Shown here: positions 19,861 through 32,420 of the stretch, piece by piece
Position numbering within the stretch: position 1 is the stretch's first letter
Layout of the letters: every line of letters begins with the position of its first letter
Source: Cololabis saira
Lineage: Eukaryota; Chordata; Actinopteri; Beloniformes; Belonidae
Direction of reading: 5' to 3'
DNA length: 64,000 nt
NCBI RefSeq assembly: GCF_033807715.1
Contig: NC_084590.1
Coordinates: forward strand, 1,026,501 to 1,090,500
Made by a program: the position numbers and the translations under genes
Notes under the pieces: model-generated
What the model saw: only the letters and a program-made list of their open reading frames with translations
What the model was told of the DNA's origin: nothing
Databases searched by the model: none

Positions 19861-20886
19861 GGTCAGTAGTGGAGGCATCCACTTGTGTTTTCTAGAGTTT
19901 TTCCAGAAAGCAAATCAAGCTGAATTGTTTTAAAAGCAGTAAAAATAAAAAAATGTGATCATGTCAATGCTAGCTATTTTATCCCGATATGAGTAGGCTG
20001 CTAAGACACGAAGATGATTGCATCTCTCGGGACTTTCATACTTTCATATTGCGACATTAGGGCAAGTGGTATATATAGTTGATGAAGGCAGATATTTTTT
20101 TCTTTTTAAGATTGAAACAAGTAAGAATGTCTTTCACAGCACTGGGCTATTCTTCAAATTCACACTAAGGCATAGCATCTGCTATGGAATCCTACTTACC
20201 TGAAATCCCACACTAGTTCAACAGGGTTAGGGTATAGACTTTGACTTGCCCATTGCGACACTTGGTTTCTTTTCTTTTCTAATATTTTTTGTGGTGCCCT
20301 CACACTTCCACTTGAGACTCTCAAGCTGTCTCTTTATTTGACTGCTGGGGACAGACAGGGTGAAGGGGGAGGCAGTGCAAGTTACAGCAAGATCCAATGA
20401 GTTGCAGGCTGAGGCTAGGGAGCAAAATCCTAAGCACCATCCTGAGGTAAACCTGTTGAAAAAAACACATTCTGCTCATTGACTCTGACAAAGCTTCCAT
20501 CAGTCTGATCCCACTTCACCTTGAAGCCGGTGACCTTTTATCTCTGATGACATATCGCCCATATTGTTTTTAAGAAGCTAGGTTAAATCCTTTGCAATAA
20601 CAACAAAGCGCAAGTTCCTCCTTAGGGAATATACTGTATGTGCGCTGTTGTTCTTCAATTTCATAACAACCTTGTTTTATAGGGGTTTAATCCTCTTTGT
20701 GAAAAGATTTAAAATGTATTTGCTCAGGATGCTCCTGACCTGAACATGAAGACTGATTGTATATACACAATCTACTCAAATGCTGAAAAGAACAAAACAA
20801 AAAAGAAAGTATCAAATCATCCATATAATTCATTTACAACACTTGGCTAGTCCAGCATCCCTCCATCAGTCCACATATATTCAAAC
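19861..20886. other. Intron sequence flanking ecel1 exon e
   Basis: I see no repeat family or open frame of interest. Presumed unique intron. Confidence 0.5.
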
Positions 20887-21109
20887 CTTGGCTTTGCTCT
20901 TTGATGAGAAGTGTTTCTGGACAAACAAGGCCCCCAAGGCCATGCCAAAGTGTTTGTTGGCTTGGGTGAGGCACAGTTTGCCCAGCTCCAGTTGCTGCTC
21001 GGTGCCATCAATCTCTCGGGAAAACTCATGAATGGTGCTGCGGAAGGCAGTGGACAGGTGCTCACTTAGAGCTGCCACGATGCGCCAGAGCATGTAGTTA
21101 TGGAGAACC
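20887..21109 (-). CDS. ecel1: ecel1 exon e, 74 codons plus split Arg
   Basis: The 223-base exon begins with the last base of an Arg codon split across the intron (AG/G), then encodes [20 protein letters not shown], a charged stretch ([19 protein letters not shown]) and [20 protein letters not shown] before KSKAK. HNYMLWR and the [18 protein letters not shown] region are typical of M13 peptidases. The Cys is at a position that forms a conserved disulfide in the family. The acceptor follows CTTCTGTTCCAG and the donor is AAG then GTTTGA, a fairly weak site. The neighbouring introns are the two giant ones (39.7 and 20.1 kb), so this exon stands alone in about 60 kb. Confidence 0.92.
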
Positions 21110-21302
21110 CTGGAACAGAAGAGATAAAGTGACAGCATTTAGTTCACCTCTGAAAAATACTTTGTACTTGGTCAGAAAAACTGTTTGAGGAGCAAGAGTC
21201 AGGGGTTAACATATGTTTAAAACATAAACACTTTTAGAAATGTTTCTTCCAAAACACTTTTCTTCAAAATATGATGTTCCTGTTTATATTAATAATAATA
21301 AT

Positions 21303-21659
21303 TAAAGCTGCAAGGAACGATGAACGGGCCCTCACACCCTTGTGCACGTTCAGGCTGCAGTGGAAGCTTGTATGACTTCATGTAGATTCTTCAGGCCTGG
21401 ACATTTAGCGGATGACACCAGCCACGACTCTCTATATCATCTCTATATCATGATCATTCAGAAGAAGGGGCGGGGCTAATTTGCACCAATTATGTTCAAG
21501 GACTCAAAACCGAGTCCGATGACACCACCAACGACTCTTTATGTCAAACCATTCAAAAGTTATGGCAGAAAATAGGAACTATCACATATCGACCAATCAG
21601 AAGAAGGGGCGGGGCTAACTCATGCCAATGAAGGTCAAGTACTCAATACAATACAATAC

Positions 21660-21713
<54 letters not shown>

Positions 21714-22290
21714 GGAACTGTCAAATATGGACCAACCAGATGAAGTGGGGGCGCGCTTTTTGATATCTATCATCACCACGGTAACGCTTTTGACTGAGAA
21801 AAGTAATGCGCGTCGTCGCAGGATCGATTTTGATGTATAACACACCTGGGAGCACGTTACGGTTCGGGTGAAGAAGCGGCCGAAGAAATGGCATAAATTG
21901 TGCCAAAATTACACGGTTAATTCAAAATGGCCGACATCCTGTTCAGCTCCGCCCATGGCGCCAAGAGACTTTTCTTTAAGTTGCGACATGATACAGGTGT
22001 GTACCAATTTTCGTGCACGTCTCGTACGTCAAACCGTATTGTGGGGCTTGAGGCACAAAGTTTTCTAGGGGGTGCTGTTGAGCCATTTTGCCACGCCCAT
22101 TAATGAAAACCATTAAATATCACATTTTTTGCCAGGCCTGGCTTGCGTGCAAAATTTGGTGACTTTTGGGGCACGTTTAGGGGGAAAAAAGGCCCTCATT
22201 TTGTCGGAAGAAGGAAAAAAAAAAACAAGGAAAATTCCTACAGATATTCCTACAATAGGGGCCTTCGCACTGTAAGTGCTCGGGCCCATA
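21303..22290 (+). repeat. AAAGCTGCAAG...GGGCCC fish repeat, complete copy
   Basis: It begins ATTAAAGCTGCAAGGAACG with GAACGGGCCCTCACA and ends GCACTGTAAGTGCTCGGGCC. Inside are GGTGCTGTTGAGCCATTTTG and ATGGCGCCAAGAGACTTTTC blocks shared with the copies at 29157-29283, 29284-30303 and 43228-44560. It carries no coding region that I recognise, and its transposition class is not clear to me. A TAA microsatellite at about 21660-21713 has expanded within it. Confidence 0.8.
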
Positions 22291-22344
22291 TAATGGTTAT
22301 GAGATACATCTTAGTTGTAACTTAGGGTTGATCTGAAGAAAAGA

Positions 22345-23160
22345 AAGAGAAGGAGGGGGTAATGGGCAGTGGATCCTGTTGGTGTCCCCCTTCAGTATAG
22401 GCCTATAGCAGCATATCTACAAAGAAGCTATGTTTAAGACCTATGTTTATGACTATGACAACTGGCCCTAACACACTAGAGTTCACACTAACTAGAGGTT
22501 TTACTAAACACTTACGTTTAAGTTTGATTTTAAAGGTGGAGGTGGTGTCAGCCTCCTTAACCCTAATTGGAAGTTGTTTCCATAGTAATGGTGCCTGATA
22601 GCAGAACGCCCGCCCTCCAAATCTACATTTGGATACTCTTGGAACTATAAGGCCGTTTTGGGCTTTGTACGCAAGTAATATAACTTGAATTGGATTCTAA
22701 GTTTTACGGAGAGTCAATGGAGGGAGTCTAACACTGGAGAGACCTGGTGCCTCTTGTTTATTCCTGTCAACACTTGCGCTGTTGTATTTTGGATCAGCTG
22801 GAGGATATTCAGAGAATAACTTGGACGTCGTGATTAATATGCTGTTTAAATGACAAAATCATGATCAAGTATAACTCCCAAGTTTCGCACAGTAGTACTG
22901 GAGGCCATCGCAACATCATTTTATCCCTTCCTAAAGTGTTTGGGACCAAAAATAATAACATCTGTTTTATCAGAATTAAGAAAAAAAAAATTAGTGGATA
23001 TCCAGGTCTTAATGTCCCTAAGACATGCCTGACGTTTGGCTAACGGTTCTGTTTCATCTGGCTTTATAGACAAAACAGAGGTGTATCACGTGGTTCTAGA
23101 TAATACTTCCCAAGGGCTGCATGTGTAAACTGAACAAGATTGGCTCTAGCTCTTAACCTG
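22345..23160 (-). pseudogene. Old L2 LINE fragment (RT C-terminus and 3' UTR)
   Basis: Minus-strand text matches the end of L2 ORF2 (blocks for FGGRAFCYQAPLLW near 22600 and the KTEVIILG region near 22950) and the L2 3' UTR at 22380-22500. Several deletions remove about 150 bases, including the RNA-tether region. The YADD site near 23070 is eroded. Confidence 0.85.
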
Positions 23161-23260
23161 TTCGGAAACTTTGAGATTATAAACACCTGGTTTACAGAAA
23201 TGTAAACGCCATCTTCTTGATGGTGAAAAATTCTCTCCTTGTAAAATTATGGAAACTTAA

Positions 23261-23768
23261 AGGGGAACTATTATGAAAAACAGGTTTCCTATTGCTTTAA
23301 CATATATAGTGGTCCCCCCTCAGCCTGCCAACTCAGAGAAGAATAACCAGATTCTGCAGTGTCTGTACAGCCGCCCGGATGAGCCGTCCAGTGTCATGTG
23401 ACTTTTACGAGCTGTTCAGATTCTGCTCCCATCGTTACGTAAAGACGGGAGCGACGCCCACAACTAACTCTTGCCAGAACAACAACAACAACTCCACCGG
23501 CTGGAGCTTCCGCCATTTTTTCGTAGCGGTGCATCGCATCATTCGCGCCATCGCGTCAATGTGTCAGGCAGCCAATCAGCACAGAGCCTCATTATAAGGC
23601 CCCGCCCACTCAGAATCCCGCATAGATAATGAGGTTAGAGAATGGGAAGATAAAAACATGTCTCAGAGGCTGAATTTCTAATTTATTTCGCAAAAAAAAT
23701 CAAAAGCTTGTTTTTAAGACATTCAAGGCCTGTTTAAAATAGGTAATAGATGCCATAATAGGTCTCCT
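23261..23768. mobile_element. TTAA-flanked MITE (Kolobok-like)
   Basis: The termini AGGGGAACTATTATG and its near-complement (CATAATAGGTCTCCT) are each bordered by TTAA (23257-23260, 23769-23772). TTAA duplications with AGG-type termini fit Kolobok; piggyBac also uses TTAA but usually has CCC-type ends. It has no coding region. A second copy starts at 37841. Confidence 0.75.
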
Positions 23769-23841
23769 TTAAGTGGCCTGATCCAAACTCTTTTTTAGAA
23801 GTAATTTCGTTTGATACACACTCATACAAATGTATTATGTA

Positions 23842-25500
23842 TTATCTCGCCCTCTCTCTCCCTCATTATTTGCAATATTTATTGAACCTTTAGCAGCAGC
23901 TATTAGACAAAATCAAAATATTAAAGGTATACAATGCAAAATATTAGAGCACAAAATAAGTCTTTATGCGGATGACGCACTCCTCTTCCTCCAGAACTCA
24001 CGATCTTCACTATCACAGACAATCGCACTTATAGAGGGATTTTCATCTCTGTCTGATTATTCTATTAATTGGTCTAAATCCACTGTTTTGTGTGTTAACT
24101 GCAATTTTAGGAATATAGCCAATACTCAATTACAATCAGGGAACATTAGATATTTAGGCATAAACATCTCCCCTAGGCTGTCAGAGTTAATAAAATTAAA
24201 TCATGTTCAGCTTATAAAGAAAATAGAAGATGATCTTTCCAGATGGAGCTCTCTCCCCATTTCACTCATGGGTAGAATAGCCACCATTAAAATGATGGTC
24301 TTACCAAAAGTAAATTATTTTTTTTCTCAATGATACCATGCAAACCCCCTCTTTCCTGGTTTAAATCGTTGGACTCATATGTATCAACATTTCTGTGGAA
24401 AAATAAAACACCATGTATTAGTTTAAAGACATTGCAAAAATTCAAAGAATATGGAGGTTTAGAGTTACCTAATTTTCAGTATTACTTCATAGCCAAAAAA
24501 TTACAGTATATTGTAAAATGGTCAAAAGATCATCCTTTAGATAGTCAATGGCTGGACTCAGAGCAAGTGTTTTGCAACGAACTAGAAATCTCAGAGTTAC
24601 CATTTATTAGTCAAAGTATCAAACATCATCAATGTTTCAAAAGCATTAATATTAGCACAACTTTATCAGCTTGGTGGGAATTTCTTAAAGTAGCTAAAAT
24701 TTCACTTTTTCCATGTGACCGTACACCCATATGGAACAACCCAGACATCGTGAAAAATGATAAAAAGATGGTTAACTTTGTTCAATGGAGAGATCAAGGA
24801 ATATGGTATTTACAGCACGTAATTGTAGGAGGACAGTTTGTACCTTTCAATACACTAAATGTTCAATACGGAGTTAGCAGTTTAGCCAATTAGACTTACA
24901 ACTTCCCGCTAAGATAATAGATTTATTGAATCTAAGCACTTTAAAGTTGTTATCAAAACTCTACAGGTTAGTGTCTAAACTGGACGATTCAGTCTCTCTC
25001 CCGATTTCCAAGTGGGAGGCGGATCTCTCTCTCTTAATACCGACCAGTTTTCTTGGTCACAAATATACTTAAATACGTTTACTATGACTAAAAACCCAAA
25101 CTTACAACTTATACAGTACAAAGTTCTTCATAGAATACATTATACTGGACAAAGGATGTTCCAGATGGGCTTTGTCACCTCTAATATCTGTTCACAGTGC
25201 ACAGAGAACACCCCAGATAATTATATGCATGCTTTATGGTTCTGTACACCGGTACAGAGGTTCTGGAAGGAGATTTGTGAGGATTTATCCACATGGATCA
25301 ACTACAGAATCCCAGTGTGCCCCACGATATGTATATTAGGTCACCTGGGAGACATTGAAATGGAACCTAATTGGACACACCGGGTTCTCACTGCCTTATG
25401 TATCGCAAAGAAAACCATTCTAGTAAATTGGAAACAAAAATCCAGTTTATGTATCAACCATTTTAGGAATCTTTTATCAGATCATATTAGTAGTGAGATA
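23842..25500 (+). pseudogene. L1 ORF2 C-terminal half, frameshifted
   Basis: Three consecutive frames carry the protein. At 23842-24330 are SLFAIFIEPLAAAIRQNQNI, the catalytic SLYADDALLFL (YADD at about 23965-23976) and GNIRYLGINIS. At 24330-24893 the connection region has WKNKTPCISLKTLQKFKEYG and LPNFQYYFIAKKL. At 25012-25500 the Cys-rich end has MFQMGFVTSNICSQCTENTP and HALWFCTPVQRFW, the C..C...H zinc-knuckle-like motif usual at L1 ORF2 C-termini. The frame breaks near 24330 and 24893 inactivate it. The endonuclease and early RT are missing through 5' truncation. Confidence 0.88.
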
Positions 25501-25790
25501 ATGTCGCCGGGTGGGGGTCGTTGGCCTGGAGGGTGAGGGCCTCCTGGCCACGTGTCCGGCCCGGACCGGGTGGCCGGGGATTGCCTGGGTCGCGGTCCGG
25601 GATCCCTGGCTGCTTCTTTCCGCGCCGTGGCCACTGCCGGGGGGGGGGGGAGCCTCGCAGGCGGTGGGTTGCCTCCCTCCTACTTCTCCCCTCTGTGAGG
25701 CTGCTGGTGGCCTGGGTTCCGGGTTCTTCCGTGTCGGCCTCTGGTCTCGCGGGTGGCGGGGGGTTGCCCCCCCCCCACTATAGATACACT
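25500..25790 (+). repeat. GC-rich block of L1 3' UTR
   Basis: A strikingly G/C-rich stretch (runs such as CCGGGGGGGGGGGGAG near 25637) lies in an otherwise AT-rich neighbourhood. The text also occurs at 45830-46130 and reverse-complemented at 50980-51280, so it is part of the L1, not a CpG island of a host gene. Confidence 0.8.
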
Positions 25791-25812
25791 TCAGTTGGAG
25801 CTTTGTTTGGTT

Positions 25813-26120
<308 letters not shown>

Positions 26121-26424
26121 ACACTGGCTGGTTCACCTGCATGCTTGCTCTGTAGTTTTTGGGGTTAGTTAGCGGTAGCGGTAGCTTAGCTCAGACTGCG
26201 ATCAGATCTCAAGATTTGGGTCGATTGCTGTTCGTGTTTTGGTCGGCTCCTAAAAAAATCACTGGGTTTGTATGTGTATATTTATGTATGTGTATGCACA
26301 TGTATGCGTATATATATGTATATATATTAAATATAGTAATAATGCACATATATATACCTTTGGTTTCTACCGTCATGGTATCAATCATTAATATGTGTGC
26401 AGACAAGGTAAGAAAAAAAAAAAA

Positions 26425-28149
26425 TTATTATGAGTTGTTCCTTTACAGTTTACAGTATGTCTCAGCTGCTTACCAAGAGTCTAATGATGAACAGGCAGAG
26501 AAATGGAAAAACATAAAGAGAAAGACATTTGTTCTTTAACTTCTTCTCTTACCTTGATGGAGAAATAAATGCAAAAGAAATGATGAATCCTCTTAGAAAT
26601 CATGAAAACAGACGCTTGAGAGCTCTGACTTAGACTTCATGTATTTTTATATTTTCTTTAACATTGAATCAATCCATCCATAGATGCATTTAAAAACAGG
26701 ATCCACTAATTAGAGTACTTTTTCTGACACTGTTATAATGAAATCTAAATAAAGAGAGGGTAAAAAAATATATGACTTAAGCTACTTCACAAATTATTGT
26801 ACAACATAATACAATAAAAATAAGTAATCCAATCAGAATCACTATGTCTTTCAGGAATATTTGGTTTTGTCAGCTTATCCTTGTGTAGATCAGATAGAAA
26901 CCATTAAACAATAAAGAGGGCAAAAAAAAAAAAACTCCCTACAATCCAGAGTAACAGCAGAGAGGCAGCAGAGGGTTAAGAAAAATGTCAAGCTGTAGGG
27001 AGGAAAATAGATCATTCATATATGTATTCAAGCTGTGTCTTCTCCCCCCAGACGATGAAGTGCTGGTGCGTACTCATGCCCCAACTCGGTTTACACATCT
27101 ACTTTACCCTGCAGGGACAAATGCTCCTTCTCCTACTGTGAGGCAGTCTGCAAACCTCAAGGCATGTTGTTGTTTTTCTTTTTATTCTTCCGATTTTCCC
27201 AATGCATGGCAGAAGCGCCTTGGCAAAAGCACCCTGAGGTCCCAATAATGCAGTTGTGAAGTGAATTCAATTGATGTAAAAAGAGAAAGGAACTTAGGAA
27301 CTTAGTAAACTGAGAATGTATAGGTAAGGAAATGAATGGGTGAACAGGGCAGTAACTGATCAACGTGGGCTTCAGGTGTAGATGCATTCTTTTCATTAGG
27401 TGGGCTTGTTGTCATGTTTTTCCCATTTTATTGGTATAGAAAAATAACCCAGGTTAGAGATATTCTAACTATTGCCAATGTAAATATCTGTGTTTGTGTG
27501 TGAGTGTTAGGAAGTGTGAGCTCTGAAGTGCAGCTACATGTGTGGAAGTTATTTATATGTTAATGGTAAAAGTACAATTCTCTGTTGTATGTGTGGGAGA
27601 GATGGTTGTGCTGCTTTACTTGATGCATCTTTGAAGAAAAGTAATGACAATAATCTCTTGGCATAAGAAGGGATAATCCACAATGAGCTGTGTGGTAAAT
27701 GAAAATCAAACTCACAATTAATTTGATATGTGCTGATGGCTCAGATTTGGCTCAGAGTTAATATTTGGGACAGTACTCGGCAGAACCTTGGAAAGAAATG
27801 GTAATTTGAACCAGCATTTGTTCGCAGACAAAATACTGCATGTAAACAAATAATACTGAGTTAAATAACTTTCCTCAGGCGCTACATATATTACAATATC
27901 ATAAATAATATCATATTTTTGGTAATCAAATTATTTGTAATATAGGACATTATGGTGCTGTAGGTAAACAACTGTATTCAAAGCTAAAACTTACTAAAGC
28001 TAAAACTTGTATTGTAGCAGAATGAAGCACGACTTCGACTGTCAGACGTGATGTCGGACGGGACACCGAACCGTGAGACCTAGACGCCCAGGAAAGCACG
28101 CGCCACATCTTTTGATGCCTCGGGCCACCTGGTGGTACGGTCCACCATG
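26425..28149. other. Intron sequence without recognised element
   Basis: AT-rich, with no repeat family that I know and no exon of ecel1. Probably unique intron sequence. Confidence 0.5.
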
Positions 28150-29110
28150 GTGAGGAGGTCGATTCATCAACGTTGTCGTCAAAAATCGATAATCAAAATT
28201 GTTGACAATGAATTGTCGACAATTGTCGTCAGACGTGTTTTTTTTTTTTTTTTTTTTTTTATATTTTTATCCCAGATTTTTTTTTCCCCATTTTTTATCA
28301 CCCAGTGCTCCTATCTAAGTGACAGTCCTGGGCATTTCCATCCCCTACCAACCCCGGGAGGGCCCTGCACTGAGCTCAGGTCTCCTCCTTAACCTGAGGA
28401 GTGAGCAGGCCGCATCTTTTTCACCAGACAGGGTGGGGCTTCCCCGGCCGGACATAGCGCGTGGAAGGATCACGTTATTCCGGCCGGATCCTCCCCACCC
28501 CATCTGGCGCCCCGGTTGGCCAGAGGGGGCATGTATAGCCCAGGACTGTGTGCATGCTTGGTAGCTCACATTAGCTACCAAGGGAACACGGGGAGAACAT
28601 GCAAACTCCACACAGAAAGATCCTTTCGCCAACCCCACCCAGGGTGTGGGCACTGAAGTCATGGGGGAACTAACACGCACTTCAGGGCCCACAGCGTCCC
28701 CGGCGGGAATCGAACCCAGGACCTTCTTGCTGTGAGACGGCTGCACTACCAGCTGCGCCACCGTGCCCCCTCAGACGTGTTTTTCCAATGGAGTGAGGCA
28801 TCTCACTTCAATACAATCTCTGCCGAGAGTCGCGCATGCACAATAGCGTCTCTGCTGAGCGGTGGCGGGTAAAAAAAAATGACGGCGTCCTGTACAGCAG
28901 CTGCGCGTAACAAAACTTCAAAAGTTTGGGAGCATTTTAGCCTTGATACAGCCAATTAAAAGATGACTTGCAAGGTTTGCAAAGCAGACCTTGCTTATCA
29001 CGGGAGCACGTTGGTAATGCACGAGCATTTGAAGAGAAAGCACGTCAGAAAGTTGAATGAAATGGACTCACCTTGGTAAGATATTAAGCGTAATTTGGCT
29101 TTAAAAGAGA
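28150..29110 (+). pseudogene. hAT transposon relic with BED finger, split by a SINE
   Basis: After the SINE (28243-28771) the frame near 28905-29075 reads KTSKVWEHFSLDTAN, a stop, then KMTCKVCKADLAYHGSTLVM and HEHLKRKH. This is a BED-type zinc finger (C-x2-C ... H-x4/5-H) as at the N-terminus of hAT transposases. Left of the SINE, 28150-28242 has TCGACAA/TTGTCG words that may be the element's terminus. The rest of the transposase is absent. Confidence 0.65.
28243..28771 (-). repeat. Full-length tRNA-headed SINE with 13-bp TSD
   Basis: In minus orientation the head at 28771 reads GGTGGCGCAGCTGGTAGTGC (A box) and GGTTCGATTCCCGCCG (B box). The body holds CTCACTCCTCAGGTTAAGG and AGGACTGTCACTTAGATAGG, and the tail reads GGGATAAAAATAT plus an A-run (T-run at 28239-28260 on this strand). 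CAGACGTGTTTTT at 28230-28242 and at 28772-28784 is the target duplication. Truncated copies are at 18085-18718 and 30073-30230. Confidence 0.85.
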
Positions 29111-29156
29111 GCTTTACCGTTATGCCTGACTGTGCCTGACAAAAGTATTTTAAATT

Positions 29157-29283
29157 AAAGCTGCAAGCAGCGATGAACGGGCCCTCGCACTCATGGCCAC
29201 CGCCACCGTTTAGGGGGGCAAAAAGGCCCTCCTTTCGTCAGAAGAATAATAATAACAATTGCACTGTAAGTGCTCGGGCCCTA
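29157..29283 (+). repeat. Short internally deleted GGGCCC repeat copy
   Basis: Only about 127 bases, but both ends are present: AAAGCTGCAAGCAGCGATGA at the left and CACTGTAAGTGCTCGGGCCC at the right. A second copy follows immediately in the same orientation. Confidence 0.85.
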
Positions 29284-30303
29284 ATTAAAGCTGCAAGCAG
29301 AGTTGATCAGACCCTCACACTCATGGCCACCGCCTCCCTCCAGGTCCCCCCACATTTCTGGACCAATATCACTATAAAAATTGATTTGAAAAAAACCAAG
29401 TGACAGATTTCTCCAGACACCATGTGTTACAGTGTATTTTTTTTTGTCCTGTCGAAAGGCATCTGATCCTGCAATTTCACTGTCCTAGGAAAAACCAGTG
29501 ATTGTTAATGATTATTTTATCAGAAATCCAGACTTCCCATTCAATGGCATAGGATGACGGCTACGTTGAAGTTATGACCACGATACACGACACAGTCAAT
29601 AAGGACCCTTATGATAATATGTGCAGATTTCATTGTGATTGGATGAACAAAACAGGAAATACAGCACATATTAAGTTCATCCAAGATTGTCATATCCACT
29701 TGTTCGGAATGGAAGCCTGATTAAATGAACAGATTTTGGGTCAGAGTATTTGCAAGTTAGAACAACTTTTATGTTCACCGAATTTTGCCCCCTCTCACGG
29801 CAATGGTCTTTGATAAAAAGTTACAGTTTTTTTCACTGTCAGTCATCGTCAATGTCTTACCTACTGTATGACCAGGTTTGAGATGTCTCAGCCCATCTCG
29901 CTTAGAGCAAGGATGCATAGTAGAAGACATGACAATTCCTGATGCCAACAGGTGGCGCTACAACCGATCCTGAATATTCCACCATAGATGTCTTCAGGCT
30001 CAGACTACAATCATAAAGATTAGTTGTGGACCAGATCAAAGAATGTATTGCTGAGTTACAGACAATTGGTGTTTCATGCTCACTCCTCAGGTTAAGAAGG
30101 AGACCTGAGCTCAGTGCGGGGCCCTCCCGGGGTTGGTAGAGGATGGCAATGTCACTTAGGTAGGACCACTGGGTGATATAATGAGGAAAAAAATCGGGAT
30201 AAAAATATTTAAAAAAATAAATAAAAAATGCTGGACTTCCTGTGTGAGTCAGAGCATGGGTCCAAGAGACTTTTTTGTAGACTTTGTCTGATACAATAGA
30301 CCA
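29284..30303 (+). repeat. Divergent GGGCCC repeat copy, tandem to the last
   Basis: It starts ATTAAAGCTGCAAGCAGAG directly after the previous copy. The middle differs from the other copies, and the right part (CAGGTTTGAGATGTCTCAGC, CAGGTGGCGCTACAACC, then GGGTCCAAGAGACTTTTTTG) is interrupted by a SINE at 30073-30230. The right terminus is not seen. Confidence 0.65.
30073..30230 (+). repeat. 5'-truncated copy of the 28243-28771 SINE
   Basis: GCTCACTCCTCAGGTTAAGA through AATCGGGATAAAAATATTT matches the body and tail of that SINE in plus orientation, ending in A-rich sequence. The tRNA head is missing. Confidence 0.8.
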
Positions 30304-31170
30304 GTGTTGTGCAAGTTCATACTTCTCACGAACTAGTTCAAAGTTCAGTTCACATAGTTTAAAAATGAATAGTTCACATTCATAGTTCACCATTTTCATT
30401 ACGAATGTACGAATGAAATGCCACCCTATCCTAAAACTGTTCACTGTATACAATCATGTATTGTCCTAGTGGCTTTTCAACTTTACTCAGGCTGTAAATC
30501 TCCAACAATGTAGTCCATCATCAATGTGTCCCTGTTGCTGGGAAATCAAACCCCTGAAGGAGCAGCAGTGGGACTGGGGTTGTTTGGGGCTGTTGGGTCT
30601 TCTTGGTCTTTCCTGATGACTTTTTTTGATTGTCAAACACTTGCAGATATTTTATCACACTGGACGGATGCTTTAACTTTAACTTAACATGATGTTTCGA
30701 ATTTGAAGTTGACGAGGCAGATGCTCGGACTTGTTTTCTCAGAGTAGGTGGACATAATTCGCACAGAAATGTTAGATTTTTACCGTCAGACTCTTTGGGA
30801 GACAATGTGTAAAATTCCCACGGATAATGATAAGCGGAGGCGTCATCTGACGGCTCGCTGACGCTGCGTCCGCAACATCTTTCTCTTCACTGGTCATTCG
30901 TAAAGACTCCACGGGGCTCGGGTCACCGTTGCCATGGAGCTGGTGCCCATTGCTATGCTAGTGTGTGCACTGCATTGTGGGTAATGTAGTGTGAAGTTGT
31001 TATCTTGTATTTTAAATGTGTGCGTTGCCCGCTGGTGAAATGTAACCAAGCGTAACCAAGCAACCAAGCATCTACCCGTGAGCACGCCCCTTTCCCTACA
31101 ATCCTGCTGGGTGCGAGGTCCATAATTGTGTTTGCCACAGTATCATTAATATGTAGACTGGCAAAACGCA
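30304..31170 (-). mobile_element. hAT relic with BED finger (GTGTTGTGCAAGTTCATAC family)
   Basis: The left end (30304 on) matches the terminus of the hAT at 38187-39351. The minus-strand frame from the ATG at 30805 reads MSPKESDGKNLTFLCELCPP, then ASSTSNSKHHVKLKLKHPSS and VIKYLQVFDNQ. The C-x2-C and paired His suit a BED finger. The catalytic domain is not present, so the copy is internally deleted. The right boundary near 31170 is approximate. Confidence 0.65.
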
Positions 31171-31259
31171 ACCTACAAATTTATACTCATTTACAAATGG
31201 ATACAAAAACTGTAAAACCACAATAACTACTTTTAAATCAACAACATGAACCATGCCAT

Positions 31260-32420
31260 GAAAGGCGTGGGTTGAAATTTAAACTGGATTCTGATGGGGA
31301 AATAAAATTCAGTGAGTTTACAAGGTGGATGAGACAGAAATTACAGGGAACTTTGTGGAACTGCTAATCAGTTTGACGAAACAGTAGCAAAGAAATTGTC
31401 TTACAATCCTTAATGCCTAATACACACATGAAGATGTTCAAAAAGAAATTACAAATAATTTAGGTTTAGATGTGAAATATGTAAAGAAATTTGGGATATG
31501 GAACATTTAACCCTTATGGTTGTTATACAAAGGATATCAGCAAAAACAAATTCTGTGCAGTATTTTAAAGCTGACAAAAAATGCACAAGGAATTCCTGTA
31601 ATTTATGATCAGATGGCCTGAGTTCTGAATCTCTCTTGAAAAGCGTCAGACAGACATCAGCCAGTGGGACATTTGAATTATATGTGTGGGAGAGTGTTAT
31701 GACAGAACTGATGACCAGGTGCAAGAACGGAGTAAAGGGCAAACTAAAGAAAGAGGTGCAATATATTCACTGCCATGCCCACCAACTAAACCTAGTTTTG
31801 GTTGATCTGAAATGCTGAAGTCGCAGCACATTTCTTTAGGACAGTAGATGTTATACGTTTTTTTCTCCAACTCCATCACTCATGATCTGTTTATCAAGAA
31901 ACTCAATGCACAGCCAGCTGAACTTTGGGGCAGAAAGAATGTCAATATGCCTCTTTGGAAGTAATCCAAAAATCACTGCTTACAATTCGTACAGCACTTC
32001 TAGATATCAATGGACCTGGGCACCAAAGCTGGTGTAAGTACATCTGAGAGGAAACAGATGCAGTCTCTGCAACATCTGCAGGGTTTCATAGTTGAGGCTG
32101 AAACTGAGTGCACACTTGTTACATTCCCAGACACACTATGCACACATTGTTTCTACCCAGTAACTGACAGATTTGTGCCCGGAATTAAATGATGTTCTTA
32201 CACCAAGGTTTGGGGTATGTTAACAGAAGTCTTGGCACTCCCCAAACACGCGTCTTTCCCTGACCATAAATGTTTTCAGCCAATGGCTTGGTTTTATGGA
32301 CTGATGGAAGAGAACCTGATAGCAGAACTAAACCAGATTAAGTTTGTTGTGGTGAGGAAGAAAATACAGGGACGTGGTGAGCAATAGAACAGAATTACTC
32401 GAATTAATGCGACCCAAAAA
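31260..32420 (+). pseudogene. Degraded hAT transposase (ZMYM/DUF4371-like)
   Basis: The clearest piece, 31730-31815, reads KKEVQYIHCHAHQLNLVLVD, the conserved CHAHQLNLV motif of hAT transposases of the zinc-finger-MYM/DUF4371 type. Weaker traces lie before (VELLISL-like near 31355) and after (VLALPKHASFPDH near 32230, FYGLMEENLIAELN near 32295). Many stops and shifts are present. No termini were identified. Confidence 0.55.

Noticed and set aside
26985..27248. Open frame of 87 codons as an ecel1 or novel exon
   Set aside because: No similarity to M13 proteins, no convincing splice sites in frame, and the flanking exons already join in phase.
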